Source: Croceibacterium_A sp035555595 (GTDB lineage: Bacteria; Pseudomonadota; Alphaproteobacteria; Sphingomonadales; Sphingomonadaceae). Taken from it: a stretch of DNA of 34,020 bases. The position numbers were made by a program, and so were the translations under genes. The notes beneath the pieces are model-generated. The model was not told where the DNA came from and searched no databases. It was given only the letters and a program-made list of their open reading frames with translations. The stretch's first letter is position 1; every line of letters starts with the position of its first letter. Shown here piece after piece: positions 31,938 to 34,020 of the stretch. Location of the stretch: the NCBI GenBank assembly GCA_035555595.1, contig DATMGK010000016.1:1-34020 (forward strand). Direction: 5' to 3'.

Positions 31938-32656
31938 TACATGTGTTGCCCGCCGTTGATCGACAGCGTGGAGCCCGTGACAAAGCCCGCATCGTCAGAG
32001 GCGAGAAAAGCCACGCCGCGAGCGATCTCTCCGGCATTGCCCAGCCGTCCGACTGGAATACGGGCTACGATCTTTTCCAGCACGTTGTCCGGCACCGCAG
32101 CGACCATATCTGTATCGATGTAGCCGGGGGCGATGGCATTGACCGTGATGCCGAAACGCGCGCCTTCCTGAGCCAGTGCCTTGGTAAAGCCGTGAATACC
32201 GCTCTTGGCGGCAGCATAATTGACCTGACCGTATTGCCCCGCCTGCCCGTTGATCGAACCGATGTTGACGATCCGGCCCCAGCCGCGATCCCGCATGCTG
32301 GGGAAACACGCCTTCGCCATGTTGAAGCAACCGCCAAGGTTGATCCGCATCACCGCGTCCCAATCGTCGAAATTCATTCTGAGCAGGGTTCCATCGCGCG
32401 TGATCCCGGCGTTGTTCACCAGCACGTCGATCGGGCCGACTTCATCCGCAACCTGCTGGCAACCGGCCAGCGTCGCCTCATGGTCGCCAACGTCCCATTT
32501 GTAGGCTGGAATACCGGTCTCTTCGGAGAAAGCGCGGGCCTTGTCGTCATTGCCGGCATAGTTGGCGGCGACTGTAAGGCCATCGGCCTTCAGCGCTTCG
32601 CAGATTGCCCGGCCAATGCCGCGTGTTCCACCCGTAACGATCGCAATGCGAGCCAT
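31934..32656 (-). CDS. phaB: Acetoacetyl-CoA reductase, 240 aa
   Basis: An NADPH-dependent SDR that makes (R)-3-hydroxybutyryl-CoA for polyhydroxyalkanoate synthesis. G-G-T-R-G-I-G is at the nucleotide site and NNAG follows. The catalytic Ser, Tyr and Lys lie in NIGSINGQAGQYGQVNYAAAKSG, a block characteristic of PhaB rather than general FabG, with GYIDTDMVAAVP and the end SINGGQHMY also diagnostic. ATG at 32656 follows GGAGAGGGT. FabG (3-oxoacyl-ACP reductase) is the only serious alternative. No phaA or phaC is in the window. Confidence 0.93.
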   Translation of the reverse strand: MARIAIVTGGTRGIGRAICEALKADGLTVAANYAGNDDKARAFSEETGIPAYKWDVGDHEATLAGCQQVADEVGPIDVLVNNAGITRDGTLLRMNFDDWDAVMRINLGGCFNMAKACFPSMRDRGWGRIVNIGSINGQAGQYGQVNYAAAKSGIHGFTKALAQEGARFGITVNAIAPGYIDTDMVAAVPDNVLEKIVARIPVGRLGNAGEIARGVAFLASDDAGFVTGSTLSINGGQHMY

Positions 32657-32727
32657 ACCCTCTCCATCAAGTTTTTGCCCAGACCGGCCCTCATTGCGAA
32701 TACTAGGCGACGGCCCGTTCCGCGCAA

Positions 32728-32754
32728 CGAAAAACCCCGCCGAAGCGGGGCTTT
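32728..32754 (-). terminator. Rho-independent terminator for the outer-membrane-like gene
   Basis: On the minus strand, CCCCGC-TTCG-GCGGGG (32750-32735) is followed by TTTTT. It lies just past the stop at 32790, upstream of phaB. Confidence 0.9.
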
Positions 32755-32789
32755 GCATAAAAGGAAAATCAGCGGAAAATCCGGCTGGA

Positions 32790-33557
32790 TCAGAAGCGGA
32801 ACTGGGTTCCGACGTAAACCGCCTGACTATCCTGCTTGGCCGGGTCCGCGAGCGGGGCCAGCCGATCGCGCTCCTGCGAATACCGCACACCCGCCGTGAC
32901 ATCGAGGTTGCGGGTAAGCCGATAGCTGCCGCCCACATCGACCGCCTGATCGCTGCGCGAATCCATGGTGCGCGGGGCTGCGCCGGTCTTGGCCGCTTCT
33001 TCAACCGCGATACGCGCTGCGAAACGGCTCTCGTCCGGGCGAGCGCCGGGGCTAGGCCGGAAATCCGCCAGATCCGGCAGGCTCGCGTCAGACAGCGTGT
33101 CCGAGATAGCCGGAGTGGACGTGACCTTGGCGAAATTCTGATAGCCGCGCGAAATGCCGAGGTTGTAGCGCGTCGGCGCGATCCGCAGCGGCGAATCGGC
33201 CGCCACCTGATCCCGCGCCGCTGCCATGGCCGAACGGACGGAAATGGCGCGCGCGGCCTCTGTATCAACTCGAACGGCGACCGTTACCGAACGGCTGGGC
33301 CGCGCGGCGATACCGGCCGGCGTAAAACGCATCAGCTTCGACGCCCCGCTGCTGCGTTCCGCAATGAAGCGCGCAAGCTTGGGATCGACTTTCGCAGGAG
33401 TGAGTGCGGCGAAATTTCCGTTGGCGGCGAGGCTGACGCCATCATCCAGCGCGCTGAGAGCGAAACCGGCAGTCGGAACACCGGCGAACACCAGCGCAGC
33501 AGCGGTCAAGCCCGCCACCAATCCGCCAGATCCGCGTGTTACCTTCTTGCCTGCCAC
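32790..33557 (-). CDS. Exported, probable outer-membrane beta-barrel-tailed protein, 255 aa
   Basis: The GTG start at 33557 has GGGG about 8 nt upstream. The N-terminus has a basic patch and a hydrophobic stretch (GLVAGLTAAALVFAGVPTAGFA, residues 12-33 as a region), a likely signal peptide. The middle is Ala/Arg/Ser-rich and looks low in structure. The last 60 residues have alternating beta-strand patterns (SYRLTRNLDVTAGVRYSQERDRL ... AVYVGTQFRF as separated strands) ending in aromatic Phe, the C-terminal signal of outer-membrane proteins. No family recognised; sphingomonads carry many such proteins. It is followed by its own terminator. Confidence 0.75.
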   Translation of the reverse strand: MAGKKVTRGSGGLVAGLTAAALVFAGVPTAGFALSALDDGVSLAANGNFAALTPAKVDPKLARFIAERSSGASKLMRFTPAGIAARPSRSVTVAVRVDTEAARAISVRSAMAAARDQVAADSPLRIAPTRYNLGISRGYQNFAKVTSTPAISDTLSDASLPDLADFRPSPGARPDESRFAARIAVEEAAKTGAAPRTMDSRSDQAVDVGGSYRLTRNLDVTAGVRYSQERDRLAPLADPAKQDSQAVYVGTQFRF

Positions 33558-33843
33558 GTCTAATGCCCCAAAGCGCTTCCTGTCTGCACCGGTTCCAGAT
33601 GATCCGCCAATGAGGCAAATCGCCTCTTAACGGTTGCTGTATCGGCCTTGAGAATCGGTCGCGACTCTCCCTGTTTTTCCGGATGTAAACACCCAACGTT
33701 CATTTTGCGAGTCGGCACGGGGGTAGAGAGCCGCTTTTTTCAAAGTGTTGCACCCATTCCACAGACCTGCCCTCCCTCGCCGCCGGGGTTAAGCCACCGT
33801 TCACCGCGCGACCTGCCCTACGGCGCAAGCTTTTGTCGCCACC

Positions 33844-33871
33844 TTGCCGCCCGCTTCGTGGCGGCTATAGA
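33844..33871 (+). promoter_or_regulatory. Possible sigma-70-type promoter
   Basis: TTGCCG (33844-33849) and TATAGA (33866-33871) are separated by 16 nt, about 65 nt upstream of the gene starting at 33937. Judged by pattern only. Confidence 0.35.
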
Positions 33872-33889
33872 GGCGCAAAGACCCCTGCG

Positions 33890-33906
33890 TGCGGGATGAT
33901 CCCGCA
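33890..33906. promoter_or_regulatory. 17-bp palindrome in the leader of the last gene
   Basis: TGCGGGAT-G-ATCCCGCA, a perfect inverted repeat with a one-base centre, about 30 nt upstream of the ATG at 33937 and about 20 nt past the putative -10. It could be an operator. An mRNA hairpin is less likely with so small a centre. Confidence 0.4.
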
Positions 33907-33936
33907 AGAATTTTGGGCAAGAGAACTGGACCGAGC

Positions 33937-34020
33937 ATGGCATCGCAGATTTTCCCCGTCGCTGACCGTCGCATCCGCCCGTTGCGGGCCGTGGCTGGCG
34001 GCATGCTCGTGTTGGCGCTG
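33937..34020 (+). CDS. Start of a membrane or exported protein (3' end outside window)
   Basis: ATG at 33937; 28 codons are visible before the window ends. The N-terminus is basic (RRIRPLR) and followed by a hydrophobic run (AVAGGMLVLAL), so it is a signal peptide or first membrane helix. GAGAACTGG upstream is only a weak ribosome-binding site. The family cannot be told from this fragment. Confidence 0.6.
   Translation, partial: MASQIFPVADRRIRPLRAVAGGMLVLAL

Larger units (their letters stand above)
33558..33936. other. Intergenic region between divergent genes with promoter and leader elements
   Basis: No gene seen in this 379-nt stretch. It carries the presumed promoters of the two divergent genes, a TTGCCG-16-TATAGA promoter-like pair, and a 17-bp palindrome in the leader of the right-hand gene, both given separately. 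Confidence 0.6.

Noticed and set aside
1..34020. CRISPR arrays, tRNA/rRNA genes, prophage or transposase genes
   Set aside because: No regularly spaced repeats, tRNA-like cloverleaf or recognisable transposase/integrase sequence was seen. The only mobile-looking feature is the small repeat-bracketed patch at 4.8-5.55 kb.

Overview
The window reads as chromosomal DNA of a sphingomonad alphaproteobacterium, most likely of the Novosphingobium/Sphingobium type. The reasons are high GC, a large TonB receptor of sphingomonad style, glnE-bcp-DUF455 and phaB-RHH gene orders, and many proteins resembling the lignin-aromatic (Lig) enzymes of Sphingobium SYK-6 and Novosphingobium. The genus call is inference from protein style; no rRNA or tRNA gene was seen.

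Layout. (1) 1-2096 is general-purpose: the 3' end of a nitronate monooxygenase gene, a small unknown gene, a TMEM165/GDT1-type Mn exporter gene read leftward from behind a well-formed yybP-ykoY manganese riboswitch, and a small glycine-rich protein gene. (2) 2093-22881 is a roughly 20-kb catabolic island. Its left part has an alpha/beta hydrolase, a LigM-type aryl O-demethylase and, divergently, a one-domain VOC protein. A compact palindromic-repeat patch with a CxxC/CxxC protein gene interrupts it at 4.8-5.55 kb. Then comes an eight-gene leftward operon (listed here in transcription order): lipoprotein PQQ/heme-c alcohol dehydrogenase, aldehyde dehydrogenase, amidohydrolase, DUF442-like phosphatase, SDR, LigF-type glutathione transferase, quinone-oxidoreductase-type MDR, TauD/TfdA dioxygenase. 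A divergent MetE-like zinc methyltransferase gene follows, then a TonB receptor, a LigW-type decarboxylase, two exported SnoaL-like proteins, a cytoplasmic NTF2-like protein, and, divergently, a LigD-type SDR and an exported dienelactone-hydrolase-like protein. (3) 22899-25546 holds aguA and an M28 peptidase lipoprotein gene whose signal peptide and body lie in different frames. (4) 25625-34020 is conserved core: glnE, bcp, DUF455, an M23 peptidase, galU, a small protein, RHH protein/phaB, an outer-membrane-like protein, and the first 28 codons of a membrane or exported protein.

The most notable result is a 19-bp near-palindrome (TTTGTAWGY-N3-RCWTACRA, core TTGTA-N9-TACAA) found in four intergenic regions of the island: ligM/VOC, PQQ-dehydrogenase/MetE-like, upstream of the TonB receptor, and NTF2-like/LigD-like. 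In each it lies about 23-66 nt upstream of at least one start codon. This argues that the scattered transcription units form one regulon under a single repressor or activator, whose gene is not in the window. Read as a pathway (inference): outer-membrane uptake, periplasmic oxidation of an alcohol to an acid (PQQ-ADH, with ALDH inside), C-alpha oxidation (LigD-type SDR), glutathione-dependent beta-ether cleavage (LigF-type GST), side-chain C-C cleavage or deformylation (NTF2-like, amidohydrolase), ring decarboxylation (LigW-type) and O-demethylation (LigM-type, with the MetE-like protein as a possible methyl or thiol partner). The likely target is a methoxylated lignin-derived dimer or similar aryl ether; the exact substrate cannot be read from the sequence.
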